A stretch of 64,000 nt of DNA from an uncultured Cohaesibacter sp. (GCF_963677725.1 NZ_OY782507.1:434001-498000), one strand, 5' to 3'; positions 27,378 through 37,359 are shown, numbered from the stretch's first letter. Numbers and translations are program-made. The notes: generated by a model not told the origin, from the letters alone.

Positions 27378-29144
27378 ATGGCCAGCTCAGCCGATTTTGC
27401 CTATTTGACCGACTCCATCGTGTTTCTCGGTGCTGCCGTGATTGCAGTGCCTCTTGCCAAACGGCTCGGGGTTGGATCGATCATTGGCTATTTAATCGCA
27501 GGCATGATCATTGGCCCCTTTGGACTGTCCTTCATTCCTTCAACCAAAGATATCGTGCCGATTGCCGAATTGGGTGTGGTTCTGTTGTTGTTTGTGTTGG
27601 GACTGGAGCTTAAACCTGAGCGCCTTTGGCGCATGAAGGCGGATATATTCGGTCTGGGGACCAGCCAGATTGTATTGACCGGAGTCATCCTTGGAGCCAT
27701 CTTTTCGGGCTTTGGCCTCTCCCGGCCAATCGCCTTTGTGGGGGGCTTTGGCATGGCCTTGTCATCAACCGCTTTCGCGGTGCAACTCCTCCAGGAGCGC
27801 GGCCATTTTTCGACCGTTTATGGCCAGCGTGCTTTCGGCATTCTGTTGATGCAGGATATCGCCATAGTGCCATTGCTGGCGATGGTCAGCATCTTGGCGC
27901 CTTCAAAGGGTGTGACATTGCATGAGAGCGTTGCCAGCCAGATTGGCGTGACCGTGGCAGCCGTGCTGATCGTGATTGTGGTTGGACGTTATTTGTTGTC
28001 CCATGTCTTTACCATGCTGGCCGCGACCAAGGCGCGTGAGATCATGCTGGCGGCCGCCCTGTTGGTGGCATTGGGCAGTGCCGGGATCATGCATTGGGCA
28101 GGTCTGTCAATGGCATTGGGGGCCTTTTTGGCGGGCATCATGCTAGCAGAATCGACGTTTCGCCACACGTTGGAAGCTGACATCTTTCCCTTCCGCTCAT
28201 TGTTGATGGGGTTGTTTTTCATGACAGTCGGCATGACCCTTGACTTGCCAGTGACCTTGGCGGAATTGCCGATCATCCTTCTTGGCGTTGTGATTGTCAT
28301 GGTGGTAAAGGGCGGCATCCTGTGGCTATTGGCCCGTGCAACGGGTTCATCGAGCACGGATGCAGGCTATATCGCTGTTGCCTTGCCGCAGGCTGGTGAA
28401 TTTTCCTTCGTGCTGTTCGCCGCAGCCGCAGCAGCAGGATTGCAAAGCCCTGCCTTCACAGTCATGACCGCGATCGTCATTTTGACGATGGTGATGACGC
28501 CCTTGGCCGGTAAGGGCCATGATGCTTTGATGCACTATCTGGCCAACAAGTATCCTGAGCATATTGAACCGGAACTGGAGATGGTCGACAAAAGCGAACC
28601 GCATGTGCTGGTGGTCGGCTTTGGCCGGTTTGGCAAGATTGTCTCGCAAATGCTAATGGCCGAAGGCCTTCGTATTGTTGCCATCGACAACAACACCAAA
28701 CGCATCGCCGTGGCCCGTCGCCATGGTCTACCGGTCTATTATGGGGATGCAACGCGCGAGGATGTGTTGCGATTGGCCGGAGCTGAGCAAGCTTTGTTGA
28801 TTGCCCTTTGCGTGGAAAACCCGATTGTGATGGCCAAGTCCATTCAGTTGATTCAGGAACACTTCCCCAAGGCCGCGATTTTCTGTCGGGCAACAGATCG
28901 CGCTCACGCGGTGGATCTGACCAAGCTGGAAGTTGATTTTCACGTGCGTGAGACCTTTGAAAGCGGCATCCATTTTGGCCGCGCCGCTCTGGATCATTTG
29001 GGCATTTCAACCGATCGCATACAGGACATTGAGGCCGATGTGCGCGAGCGGGATCTGGAATTGCTGATGCATCATCTCAAGGCAGGAGATGAGCAAGAGG
29101 CAAATCTTGGACGGGTCCTACCACCACGCAAGGCCCCGGATTAA
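27378..29144 (+). CDS. CPA2 family cation:proton antiporter with RCK domain (KefB/KefC-like)
   Basis: A membrane exchanger, probably potassium or sodium against protons. The first 380 or so residues form about twelve spans, with PLAKRLGVGSIIGYLIAGMI at the start and FGMALSSTAFAVQLLQERG, a conserved CPA2 segment. Residues about 405-530 form a Rossmann-type TrkA-N/RCK domain with HVLVVGFGRFGKIV (nucleotide binding) and YYGDATREDVLRLAGAE. A short tail follows. No KefF/KefG-like ancillary gene is adjacent, so glutathione gating is not established. The ATG follows TTGAGG. Confidence 0.92.
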   Translation: MASSADFAYLTDSIVFLGAAVIAVPLAKRLGVGSIIGYLIAGMIIGPFGLSFIPSTKDIVPIAELGVVLLLFVLGLELKPERLWRMKADIFGLGTSQIVLTGVILGAIFSGFGLSRPIAFVGGFGMALSSTAFAVQLLQERGHFSTVYGQRAFGILLMQDIAIVPLLAMVSILAPSKGVTLHESVASQIGVTVAAVLIVIVVGRYLLSHVFTMLAATKAREIMLAAALLVALGSAGIMHWAGLSMALGAFLAGIMLAESTFRHTLEADIFPFRSLLMGLFFMTVGMTLDLPVTLAELPIILLGVVIVMVVKGGILWLLARATGSSSTDAGYIAVALPQAGEFSFVLFAAAAAAGLQSPAFTVMTAIVILTMVMTPLAGKGHDALMHYLANKYPEHIEPELEMVDKSEPHVLVVGFGRFGKIVSQMLMAEGLRIVAIDNNTKRIAVARRHGLPVYYGDATREDVLRLAGAEQALLIALCVENPIVMAKSIQLIQEHFPKAAIFCRATDRAHAVDLTKLEVDFHVRETFESGIHFGRAALDHLGISTDRIQDIEADVRERDLELLMHHLKAGDEQEANLGRVLPPRKAPD

Positions 29145-29264
29145 AGGGTTTTCCTGCCGTTTTCTAAAACAATTCCCGGGACCACCCGTTCACGAGAATG
29201 CAATATTAAACCGAGAAATGGCGTTGAAATCTGAACCGGTGACCCGGTTTATCTTCAAAGCGCT

Positions 29265-30203
29265 CTAGTCCGGCACAACAATCGGATTGTCTGGATATTG
29301 CTGCCATTCCGCCATAGATCCGTCATAGAGCAGCCCTTGCTTGTTGCCGAGCAATTCGTGTGTCACGAACCAGGCAAGGGAAGCCCTGTGGCCGGAGTTG
29401 CAAAAGCCGATATGCGCCTGCATGGGATTGAGGCCGTGCGATGAGAAAAGTGCCTTGGCGCTTTCGGGCGATAAAAATTTGCCGCCCTGTTTTGCCTCGA
29501 CCAATTGATCGAATGGCAGATTTTTTGCCCCCGGTATCGTGCCGTGACGCGGACCACCAGCTTTGCCAATATATTCCTCATGACTACGATAGTCATGGAA
29601 GGCGGTTCCCTTGGCCCAGTCTTTCAAAACATCTTCCATTGATGGTGCCATGGCGGGATTGGGACTTGCCGTGTATTTGGTTGGTTTGGAACGGGTCGCT
29701 CGATTGGTGAATATGGGTTTGGGCAACTGGCTATATGCGATCAAACCGCCGTCAAGGATCGAGACCTTTTCATGTCCAATGACTTTGAGCGTCCAATAAA
29801 TCCTTGTGGCGACTGCAATTTCGCTGGCATTCATGCCAATTGGGGTGAGAACGATATGATCTGTTGGCGTGATGCCCATGTTGCCAAGAAGCTTTTCAAG
29901 ATAGGCAATGTCTGGCAGTGCCTTGCCCTCGACGGGTCGTCGCTTGCGCCAATAGTTATATTGGGTATTCACCGCATTGGGCAGATGCACCCGCGCATAA
30001 CCACTCACGGGTTGAAGATCGACAAAAACCACGCCGTCTCTCTGCAGATTGCTCAACACCCAGTCAGCACTCACCAAAGGACCGCTTGCCGAGGCAAAAG
30101 AGGGGCTGAACGTTAGAATTAGGAGTGCAATGAGGCCCCGCATCCAAGCGCGGTAAGTATCATAAAACTCAGCGCAAAAGCGCCGTTTACAGGCCTCACG
30201 CAT
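29265..30203 (-). CDS. exported rhodanese-family sulfurtransferase
   Basis: A two-domain thiosulfate/mercaptopyruvate sulfurtransferase-like protein. I chose the ATG at 30203 because AAGGAGGGTCAG precedes it directly; a TTG at 30221 and an ATG at 30143 are alternatives. The N terminus has an unusually long basic region before the hydrophobic signal (MRGLIALLILTFSPSFASA), so export to the periplasm is likely. The first rhodanese domain lacks an active cysteine; the second carries the catalytic Cys in GFCNSGHRASLAWFV near residue 265. It follows the SRPBCC gene by 51 bases on the same strand and is probably co-transcribed. Confidence 0.88.
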   Translation of the reverse strand: MREACKRRFCAEFYDTYRAWMRGLIALLILTFSPSFASASGPLVSADWVLSNLQRDGVVFVDLQPVSGYARVHLPNAVNTQYNYWRKRRPVEGKALPDIAYLEKLLGNMGITPTDHIVLTPIGMNASEIAVATRIYWTLKVIGHEKVSILDGGLIAYSQLPKPIFTNRATRSKPTKYTASPNPAMAPSMEDVLKDWAKGTAFHDYRSHEEYIGKAGGPRHGTIPGAKNLPFDQLVEAKQGGKFLSPESAKALFSSHGLNPMQAHIGFCNSGHRASLAWFVTHELLGNKQGLLYDGSMAEWQQYPDNPIVVPD

Positions 30204-30254
30204 CTGACCCTCCTTGTTCAAGGTCTTTTCGTTTCGTCAAACATCAATTGATCG

Positions 30255-30890
30255 TCAACGGTAAAATATCAGCAACGCCAGAACAAGAATGCCAAGTGCG
30301 ATCAGGCCCCAGCCTTGTGCACCGCCAAGGAACCCTTTCGCAGCGGCCTGTTCAGCTTCTTGTTCGAGTTCAATCGCGGGGGCTTCTACTTTTTGCATGG
30401 CTTGTTCGAGTTCAGTTTCCTGTTCAACATTTGCTTTTGGATCTGGCATTGGAAGTGTCTCCTTTTTCACCTTTTCTCCGACCGCTTCAAAAAGCTTCGA
30501 AGCAAGCGTTAATGTTCTCTTTGGATCAAACGCAGGATCATCAGTCATTGTTCCTAGTTCGAGGGAAACATGATAGGTCAAAAGAGCTCCCCCTTCCCGT
30601 TCTTCCAATCGGATGCAGGTGTGACTGGTCAAAATGGTTGCATTATCGTCCAGAGCTTTGGAAATCAGAGTGAATTCGTTATCGCTATCACCGGGAATCA
30701 GTCGGAATTCCTGCTCGGTTTCGAGCTTATCATCTCCCCAGCGCTGCAAGCGGGCATAAAAATGTGCCGGAGCGATTTCCTTCATCTCCAGGCAATGGGG
30801 AAAACAGGCTTTCAGCAGGACCGGATCAAAAAACCGTTCTCGCACTTGCGCAGCGGTTGCCGCGCACAACACTTCACCAGTTAGCTCCAT
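30255..30890 (-). CDS. SRPBCC (CoxG-like) domain protein with C-terminal membrane anchor
   Basis: A 211-residue protein. Residues 1-150 match the carbon-monoxide-dehydrogenase subunit G branch of the SRPBCC lipid/hydrophobic-ligand fold: MELTGEVLCAATAAQVRERF, PVLLKACFPHCLEMKEI and TYHVSLELG. A Glu/Ala-rich linker of about 40 residues leads to a C-terminal span (GWGLIALGILVLALLIF), so the domain would sit on the cytoplasmic side of the membrane. No molybdenum hydroxylase genes are near, so a link to CO oxidation is unlikely. The ATG follows AAGAGGT. It is upstream of and probably coupled to the rhodanese gene. Confidence 0.82.
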   Translation of the reverse strand: MELTGEVLCAATAAQVRERFFDPVLLKACFPHCLEMKEIAPAHFYARLQRWGDDKLETEQEFRLIPGDSDNEFTLISKALDDNATILTSHTCIRLEEREGGALLTYHVSLELGTMTDDPAFDPKRTLTLASKLFEAVGEKVKKETLPMPDPKANVEQETELEQAMQKVEAPAIELEQEAEQAAAKGFLGGAQGWGLIALGILVLALLIFYR

Positions 30891-31108
30891 TTTGACCTCT
30901 TATAACGCAACTGTCGCATAAACTTAAAAACATACGAAATATTACTGTCATCGCAAGTATAGGAAATACAGTGCTGTACTTGTTTGATATTGTTCAATCG
31001 TCGTGAGAAATCTGAAAATCCCCACAGCAAGAATGTCGCGGTTTGGGGTGGTTTTTTGCTGGATCTTTTGGTATCAGTCACGCCTTGCGAGGCATTGAGG
31101 AGACACAG

Positions 31109-32803
31109 ATGACCAGCGTGACCCCTATCAACTCGGATCAGCCTGTATCCATCCGTCCAGAGCGGTCCGAATTATTGATGCCTGCGGGCAATCTGGAAAA
31201 GCTCAAGATGGCCGTCCTTTATGGTGCGGACGCGATCTATATGGGCACGCCAGACATGTCGCTCAGGACCAAGTCGCAGATGAGCCTTGATGATGTGGTC
31301 GAGGGCATCGAATTTGCCCATGCGCACGGGAAACGGGTCTATCTGACACTCAACCTCTTCTCCCATAACAAGGATATCGACAAGCTGCCGCAATATGTCG
31401 AGACCGTGCGCAAGGTGAAGCCCGATGGTCTGATTGTCGCCGACCCCGGCGTCTTCATGTTCGTCAAGGCGCAGGCACCGGAGCTGGAGCTGCATGTCTC
31501 GACACAGGCCAATGTCTGTTCCTGGCAATCGGTCAAATTCTGGGAAATGCAGGGTGCCAAGCTCGTGGTGATGGGGCGTGAGGTTTCCTACAAGGAACTG
31601 GCAGAGGTGCGCGAGAAATGTCCAGATATCAAGCTTGAGGCTTTTGTTCATGGCTCGATGTGCATGACCTATTCCGGCCGTTGCCTTTTGTCCAATTTCA
31701 TGGCCGAGCGCGGCGCAAACCAAGGATCTTGCGCCAACAGCTGCCGCTGGAAATACAAGGTCCATATGAAGCTGCGCGACGGCACTGTGCGTGAATTGAA
31801 GCTGTCCGAAGAGAATATGGAGCTGTTTGATTTCTTCCTTGAAGAGGAACAGCGCCCCGGCGAGCTGATGCAAATTACCGAGGATGAGCGCGGGTCCTAC
31901 ATTTTGAACAGCCGCGATCTCTGCATCATGCCCAAGCTGTCTGATTATCTCTCCATTGGTGTCGATAGCCTCAAGGTCGAAGGGCGCGGCAAGAGCCCCT
32001 ATTATGTGGCTTTGGTGGCGCGGGCCTATCGCATGGCGATTGATGACTGGTATGAGGACCGGGAGAATTGGGACCCGGAAGCCTATATGGAAGAGTTGGC
32101 GACAGTGCCGAACCGCGGCTACACCCTCGCCTTCCATGATGGCCGCTTGACCAATTACGCTCATGGCTATGAAGAAACCTCGACCTTTGCCGAATGGGAA
32201 TTTGCCGGCATGGTCTGCGAAGTGCGCGATGATGCTTTCATTGTTGATGTCAAGAACCGCCTTGAAGCCGGTGATGTGATCGAGCTGGTTTCGCCCCATC
32301 TGCGCGCGCCGATTGCCATTCGTCTTTATGAATTTGAAGATGCCAAGAATGGCAAGATCCAGACGATCGTCAATCCGGGGACCAAGCCGCAGGTGCGCAT
32401 TCCCTTCTCTCTGTTTGACCATGAAGACCCTGAGATCCTGCGCCACCATGTGCCGGTGATGACAGTTCTGCGCAAGGAGCGCGCCTTGACGCCAGCCCAA
32501 TGGGAACGGCTCAAGCATGACGCGGAAGCCCACGACATGGAATTGGGTCGTGGCGATGAAGGGCTTTATGAGCGCAAGAATGTCAAGCTTCAGGCGGCAA
32601 TCGATGCGGACCAGACCAAGCGATCCACCAAGAGCCCGCGTCTGGGCACGGAAGGGTGCTGTGGTCGTGGCTGCAATGGCTGCACGATTTTCTGGTATGA
32701 CGACAAGTATGAAAAGGCCCGCACGCTGCTTGCCAAGAATGAACAAGGCAAATTGCTGACAAAGCAGCAGGCCAAGCAGGAAGTGATCAAAAAGGTCTCC
32801 TGA
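31109..32803 (+). CDS. peptidase U32 family protein (TrhP/RlhA-like RNA hydroxylation factor)
   Basis: A 564-residue cytoplasmic protein. The U32 core starts at RSELLMPAGNLEKLKMAVLY near residue 18 and includes the conserved cysteine region FVHGSMCMTYSGRCLLSNF and GSCANSCRWKY. Relatives hydroxylate tRNA uridines (TrhP) or 23S rRNA (RlhA), depending on iron. A C-terminal Cys cluster (EGCCGRGCNGCTIFW) near residue 535 is an added possible metal site. The ATG at 31109 follows TGAGGAGA; the frame is open 22 codons upstream without a match. It is a single gene closed by a terminator. Confidence 0.87.
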   Translation: MTSVTPINSDQPVSIRPERSELLMPAGNLEKLKMAVLYGADAIYMGTPDMSLRTKSQMSLDDVVEGIEFAHAHGKRVYLTLNLFSHNKDIDKLPQYVETVRKVKPDGLIVADPGVFMFVKAQAPELELHVSTQANVCSWQSVKFWEMQGAKLVVMGREVSYKELAEVREKCPDIKLEAFVHGSMCMTYSGRCLLSNFMAERGANQGSCANSCRWKYKVHMKLRDGTVRELKLSEENMELFDFFLEEEQRPGELMQITEDERGSYILNSRDLCIMPKLSDYLSIGVDSLKVEGRGKSPYYVALVARAYRMAIDDWYEDRENWDPEAYMEELATVPNRGYTLAFHDGRLTNYAHGYEETSTFAEWEFAGMVCEVRDDAFIVDVKNRLEAGDVIELVSPHLRAPIAIRLYEFEDAKNGKIQTIVNPGTKPQVRIPFSLFDHEDPEILRHHVPVMTVLRKERALTPAQWERLKHDAEAHDMELGRGDEGLYERKNVKLQAAIDADQTKRSTKSPRLGTEGCCGRGCNGCTIFWYDDKYEKARTLLAKNEQGKLLTKQQAKQEVIKKVS

Positions 32804-32826
32804 CCCTTCTTTTCAATGGATATAAC

Positions 32827-32862
32827 AAAGCCCGAAACACATGATGTTTCGGGCTTTTTTGT
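32827..32862. terminator. bidirectional terminator between the U32 gene and a saccharopine dehydrogenase gene
   Basis: AAAGCCCGAAAC pairs with GTTTCGGGCTTT (12 bp, 7-base loop ACATGAT), followed by TTTTG on the plus strand. The minus side is followed by GTTATA, a weaker tail. The convergent gene's stop codon begins at 32863. Confidence 0.92.
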
Positions 32863-34053
32863 TTATTCTGCTGCTTCCATGCGGGCTTTGAGGCAATAAT
32901 CGGTGTGGTGGACCATGTCTCCATGCTCAGCGATTGTTTCAAGCCAGCTGCGGATGACCGCCGGGTTATGAGGCGCAGCCTGTATGCCTGCGGTCAACTC
33001 ATCGTGGCAAATGGCTTCCACCGCCAGACTGACGGGAACGGACACCAGACGCCCCATGGCGCTCGCCTGATTGGTGCCATAGCTATCGAGGCTTTTGGCT
33101 TTGTGCCAAAGCGTTTGGCCGTTGCGTGTTACTTTCAATTCCACGGACATGACCACTCTGTCGCGCTCGCCTTCATGATAGGCATGATCAGCCCAGAGCC
33201 GGTCGGACAGTTGGGCCAGCTCGGCGTCGTCATGCTCGCTATGGGTCGTTTCAATGGTTTTGAAAATGTCAGCCCATGCCTCTGACCAACCCGCCAGTCG
33301 CAGAGTTCCGCGGACAAAACGGGAGACATTCCAGTCTTTGCCAATGCCATATTCAGCCATGAATGGCAGAGAATCCCGATTTGGGTAGGATTGGAAGGTC
33401 TCAAAGCCTCCTGACAATTCGATCGGATAGTCTTCAACCGCATCCCATGGACGGTCGATCACGGTTTCGCGCCCGTCCTTGATGGCACGAGCCGGGCTTT
33501 TAAGTGCCTTCAAAACGCCAAGGGGTGACCAGCTGAATTTGTATTTGAAGTCATTGGCAACGGCGGGGAAGCCGCCACAATAGGACTGGAAATCATGATC
33601 ATTGGATGGATCGAACCGACTGCTCTTGCGATAGTCATCCATCAGCAGATGGGCCAGCAGATGGTCGATACCGGGATCTAGTCCGACTTCATTGATCAGC
33701 ACCAGCCCTTTTTCCTTGGCAAGGGAATCAAGCGCCAGCATGTCCGGCCCCGTATAAGAGGACGAGACGAAATGCGCGCCCAATTCAAGGCAAAGCCTCG
33801 CGATTGAGGGATGCATGGCTGTTGGCAGCATGGAGACCACCACATCGCCGGGCTGTATGGTGCTTTCGAGTGCGCCATCTTTGGCCTCGCAGATTTCGAA
33901 CTGCCCCGCAAGTCCACGGGTCGCCAAAATGGCTTTGTCGAGATCGCGCTCCCAGAGCTTTAATGGATAGTCTTTGGCGATCAATCTGCGAATGCCGGGA
34001 ACAGAAGCAAGTCCCGCTCCAAGCCAATGGATCGTCTTTGCGTCAGTGGTCAT
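32863..34053 (-). CDS. saccharopine dehydrogenase-like protein, copy 1 (LYS9 type)
   Basis: A 396-residue NAD(P)-dependent oxidoreductase. The N-terminal Rossmann segment is IHWLGAGLASVPGIRRLI, followed by GDVVVSMLPTAMHPSIA and INEVGLDPGIDHLLAHLL, the LYS9 active-site region that distinguishes the glutamate-forming saccharopine dehydrogenase from other family members. The likely role is lysine metabolism through saccharopine, forming 2-aminoadipate semialdehyde and glutamate or the reverse. No lysine-ketoglutarate reductase gene is next to it. A close paralogue lies immediately upstream on the same strand, separated by a terminator, so the two are probably transcribed separately. Confidence 0.85.
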   Translation of the reverse strand: MTTDAKTIHWLGAGLASVPGIRRLIAKDYPLKLWERDLDKAILATRGLAGQFEICEAKDGALESTIQPGDVVVSMLPTAMHPSIARLCLELGAHFVSSSYTGPDMLALDSLAKEKGLVLINEVGLDPGIDHLLAHLLMDDYRKSSRFDPSNDHDFQSYCGGFPAVANDFKYKFSWSPLGVLKALKSPARAIKDGRETVIDRPWDAVEDYPIELSGGFETFQSYPNRDSLPFMAEYGIGKDWNVSRFVRGTLRLAGWSEAWADIFKTIETTHSEHDDAELAQLSDRLWADHAYHEGERDRVVMSVELKVTRNGQTLWHKAKSLDSYGTNQASAMGRLVSVPVSLAVEAICHDELTAGIQAAPHNPAVIRSWLETIAEHGDMVHHTDYCLKARMEAAE

Positions 34054-34267
34054 ATGTGGGTCTCCAACAAGGTGATTGCTTGGTCGCAGTTTTTAAAACT
34101 GTCTTTGAAACAGAGCTTTGCGGGAGAGTTGGGGGTTGAGCAAGGGGCGTGATGGCGTGGTTCGGCAGATTGCCGGGTGGTGAAGAGCAAACTGTCTTGC
34201 CGACAGGCTGGCGGGAGACAGATTGCCGAGCGTCTGGCGAAGACCAGCCATGCGATGAGGATAACAA

Positions 34268-34293
34268 AAAGCCCGACCAGTGGCCGGGCTTTG
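34268..34293 (-). terminator. rho-independent terminator between the two saccharopine dehydrogenase genes
   Basis: On the minus strand AAAGCCCG and CGGGCTTT form an 8-bp stem over a 9-base loop, followed by TTGTTAT. It lies about 37 bases after the stop codon of copy 2. Confidence 0.8.
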
Positions 34294-34329
34294 AGAGGAA
34301 CGAGTCATTCGTGCCTTTGCTTGAGCAGA

Positions 34330-35487
34330 TTATCCCACATGTTCGCTCAGGTGGAATTCATCGCCCTGAACTTGGAGTGCCTCGAACCAGCGATGAATGA
34401 TGGCCGGGCTGCTTGGGGCGGCTTGCACGCCTTTGGGCAGTTCACCGTCGAGCACGGCTTCCACGGCGAGACTGACCGGGATGGATACCAGACGTGCCAT
34501 GGCAGAGAAGTCCTCGCCACCTTTTGCATCGAGCACATAATCCTTGTGCCAGACGACCTCCCCGTCCTTTGATGCTTTCAGGTCGACAACAAGAACCACG
34601 CGATCTGGTTCGCCCTCGTCATAGGCATGATCGGTCCAGAGCTGGTCACTCAAAGCCGCCAGTTTTGCCTCGCCATCCGGGCCAAGGGCTTCTTCCTCGA
34701 CAAATTTGAAGATGCCTGACCATGCATCGGACCAGCCATTCAAACGCAAAGTGCCGCGTACGAAGGTGTTTACCGACCAGTCACTTTCAAAGCCATACTG
34801 ATCCATGAAAGGCAGGGAATCGCGGTTTGGATAAGACTGGAATGTTTCCGGACCGGTTGGAAGACCAACGGTAAAATCGGAAATTGCGTCCCACGGTTTC
34901 TGGGTGGTGACCACTTCCCCGCCAAGGATCGCCTTGGCCGGGCTTTTCAGAGCCTTCAGCACACCGAGGGGTGACCAGCTGAACTTGTAGCGGAAGTCAT
35001 TGGCCTTGGCCGGAAATCCGCCGCAATAGGAGCGGAACTCGTGGCTGTTGGCCGGATCGAACGCCTTGCTTGCACGATAGTCCGCCATCAGGAGATGAGC
35101 CAGCAAATGGTCAAGACCTGGGTCGAGGCCCACTTCATTGACAAAGCACAGCTCTTCAGATTTTGCCTGATCGTCAAGGGCTTCCATTTCTGGGCTAATA
35201 TAGGAAGAAGAGACAAAATGAGCCTGTTTGGAAAGGCACAATTCTGCGATTTGTAAATGCATGGTCGCGGGCAGCATCGAGATGACGACATCGCCTGCGA
35301 TCACATCGTCAGCCAATGCGTCGAGCGAGAATGCCTTGATCGAAAACTTGCCGCTCAGGCCTTTGGTGGCGGCCTCTGCTTTTTCGACGGTCCGGTTCCA
35401 AAGTGTTACCGGACGGCCATGTTCGATCAAACGACGAATGCCGGGGACTGAAGACAGGCCAGCCCCCAGCCAATGAATATTTGCCAT
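34330..35487 (-). CDS. saccharopine dehydrogenase-like protein, copy 2 (LYS9 type)
   Basis: A paralogue of the gene at 32863-34053, alignable over the whole length: IHWLGAGLSSVPGIRRLI, NEVGLDPGLDHLLAHLLM, SYCGGFPAKANDFRYKFSWS and FQSYPNRDSLPFM are shared nearly word for word. The 385-residue product starts at ATG 35487, 9 bases after GGAG; an ATG at 35502 lacks a ribosome binding site. The N-terminal nucleotide-binding half differs more than the rest (for example LWNRTVEKAEAATKG against LWERDLDKAILATRG). The pair may differ in cofactor or substrate, or form a heteromer. Confidence 0.85.
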   Translation of the reverse strand: MANIHWLGAGLSSVPGIRRLIEHGRPVTLWNRTVEKAEAATKGLSGKFSIKAFSLDALADDVIAGDVVISMLPATMHLQIAELCLSKQAHFVSSSYISPEMEALDDQAKSEELCFVNEVGLDPGLDHLLAHLLMADYRASKAFDPANSHEFRSYCGGFPAKANDFRYKFSWSPLGVLKALKSPAKAILGGEVVTTQKPWDAISDFTVGLPTGPETFQSYPNRDSLPFMDQYGFESDWSVNTFVRGTLRLNGWSDAWSGIFKFVEEEALGPDGEAKLAALSDQLWTDHAYDEGEPDRVVLVVDLKASKDGEVVWHKDYVLDAKGGEDFSAMARLVSIPVSLAVEAVLDGELPKGVQAAPSSPAIIHRWFEALQVQGDEFHLSEHVG

Positions 35488-35688
35488 GGTGTATTGCTCC
35501 ATTTTTGTTGGCGCTATAAGAACATTTTGGATCCAATCTGCAAAGTGCCTGCCGACAGCTTGTGGAAGAGATCTTCTTTTTCCCCATTTTGACGGATGGC
35601 AAGTTGAGGAAATTTGTGTGTTGATAGTCAGTTCTTCCCTGCCCCTGCGGTCAGACTTGGCGCGAAACAGTCGTTTTTAGGAGTTTGC

Positions 35689-37359
35689 ATGCCCACAGAT
35701 ATTGAAATTGCACGCGCTGCACACGCACTTCCGATTATCGAAATTGGTGCAAAGCTGGGCATTCCCGCAGAGGATCTGGTTCCCTTTGGCCATGACAAGG
35801 CAAAATTGTCGACTTCCTTTTTGAACAGTCTGAATGGACGCGAAAATGGCAGGCTGATTCTTGTCACCGCCATCAGCCCAACGAGTGCTGGCGAAGGCAA
35901 GACGACAACGACGGTGGGCTTGGGCGATGCGCTCAACGCCATTGGCAAGAAAACCTCCATCTGCATTCGCGAAGCATCGCTGGGGCCCTGCTTTGGCATG
36001 AAGGGTGGCGCGGCTGGCGGTGGTCTGGCGCAGGTGGTGCCGATGGAAGAGATGAATTTGCATTTCACCGGTGATTTCCACGCCATTACTTCCGCGCACA
36101 ATCTGCTCTCGGCGATGATCGACAATCATATCTATTGGGACAATGAGCAGCAGATTGACAATCGCCGGGTGGAATGGCGGCGCGTGGTGGACATGAATGA
36201 CCGGTCGCTCCGGCATATTGCCACCGGCCTTGGCGGCGTTGCCAATGGGTTTGTCAGCGAGAGTGGCTATGACATCACGGTGGCGTCCGAAGTGATGGCG
36301 ATTCTCTGCCTGGCCGATGATCTTAAGGATCTTCAACGGCGACTTGGGGATATCATCGTTGGCTATCGCCGCGACAAGAGCCCTGTTTATTGTCGTGACA
36401 TCGGGGCGGATGGCGCCATGACTGTTTTGCTCAAACAGGCGATGCAGCCAAATCTTGTCCAGACGCTGGAAAACAACCCAGCTTTCGTTCATGGCGGGCC
36501 ATTTGCCAACATTGCCCATGGCTGCAACAGCGTGGTGGCGACCAAGGCGGCACTCAAATTGTCCGACTATGTGGTGACCGAAGCAGGCTTTGGCGCTGAT
36601 CTTGGGGCAGAGAAATTCTTCAACATCAAATGCCGCAAAGCGGGTCTTGTACCCGATGCAGCGGTGGTCGTGGCGACGGTTCGGGCGCTGAAGATGAATG
36701 GTGGCGCGACCAAGCAAGAGCTGGATCAACCGAACCTTGAGGCGCTGAAAGCTGGCCTTAAAAATCTCGGCCGCCATATTGAGAATGTGAAACAGTTCGG
36801 CGTGCCTGTGGTGGTTGGAATCAATCATTTTGACGCTGACACGGATGATGAAATCCTAGCCATTCAAAAGTATGTAACCAAGTTTGGCATTGAGGCGATT
36901 GTCTGTCGGCACTGGGCGGAAGGATCCAAAGGCGCGCTTGATCTGGCCCACAAGGTGGCCAAGCTTGCCAATGGCGGCAATACACAATTTGCGCCGCTCT
37001 ATCCCAACAAGATGCCTTTGTTTGAAAAAATCGAGACGATTGCCAAACGGGTCTATCGGGCCAATGAGGTGATCGCCGACAAGAAGATCCACAATCAGCT
37101 GCATGCCTGGGAAGAGCAAGGCTATGGCGAGTTGCCGATCTGCATGGCCAAGACGCAGTATAGTTTCTCGACAGACCCGGATTTACGCGGCGCACCGACC
37201 GGCCACTCCGTGCCAATCCGCGAAGTGCGCCTGTCCGCCGGGGCCGGATTTGTCATTGTCATTTGCGGGGAAATCATGACCATGCCGGGTCTGCCACGCA
37301 AACCGGCGGCCCTTTCTATCCACCTTAATAACAAGGGCGACATTGAAGGGCTGTTTTAA
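35689..37359 (+). CDS. fhs: formate--tetrahydrofolate ligase
   Basis: This cytoplasmic enzyme joins formate to tetrahydrofolate with ATP to give 10-formyl-THF. The ATG at 35689 ([16 protein letters not shown]) follows TTTTAGGAG and matches the family start; 556 residues is the usual length. The P-loop is [21 protein letters not shown] near residue 63, and [19 protein letters not shown] follows, both hallmark segments. With folD 73 bases downstream it forms a one-carbon module linking formate to methylene-THF. Confidence 0.97.
   Translation: MPTDIEIARAAHALPIIEIGAKLGIPAEDLVPFGHDKAKLSTSFLNSLNGRENGRLILVTAISPTSAGEGKTTTTVGLGDALNAIGKKTSICIREASLGPCFGMKGGAAGGGLAQVVPMEEMNLHFTGDFHAITSAHNLLSAMIDNHIYWDNEQQIDNRRVEWRRVVDMNDRSLRHIATGLGGVANGFVSESGYDITVASEVMAILCLADDLKDLQRRLGDIIVGYRRDKSPVYCRDIGADGAMTVLLKQAMQPNLVQTLENNPAFVHGGPFANIAHGCNSVVATKAALKLSDYVVTEAGFGADLGAEKFFNIKCRKAGLVPDAAVVVATVRALKMNGGATKQELDQPNLEALKAGLKNLGRHIENVKQFGVPVVVGINHFDADTDDEILAIQKYVTKFGIEAIVCRHWAEGSKGALDLAHKVAKLANGGNTQFAPLYPNKMPLFEKIETIAKRVYRANEVIADKKIHNQLHAWEEQGYGELPICMAKTQYSFSTDPDLRGAPTGHSVPIREVRLSAGAGFVIVICGEIMTMPGLPRKPAALSIHLNNKGDIEGLF

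Noticed and set aside
31172-32746. Long minus-strand open frame (524 codons) opposite the U32-family gene
   Set aside because: The plus-strand protein carries clear family motifs throughout, and the antisense product has no recognisable domain.
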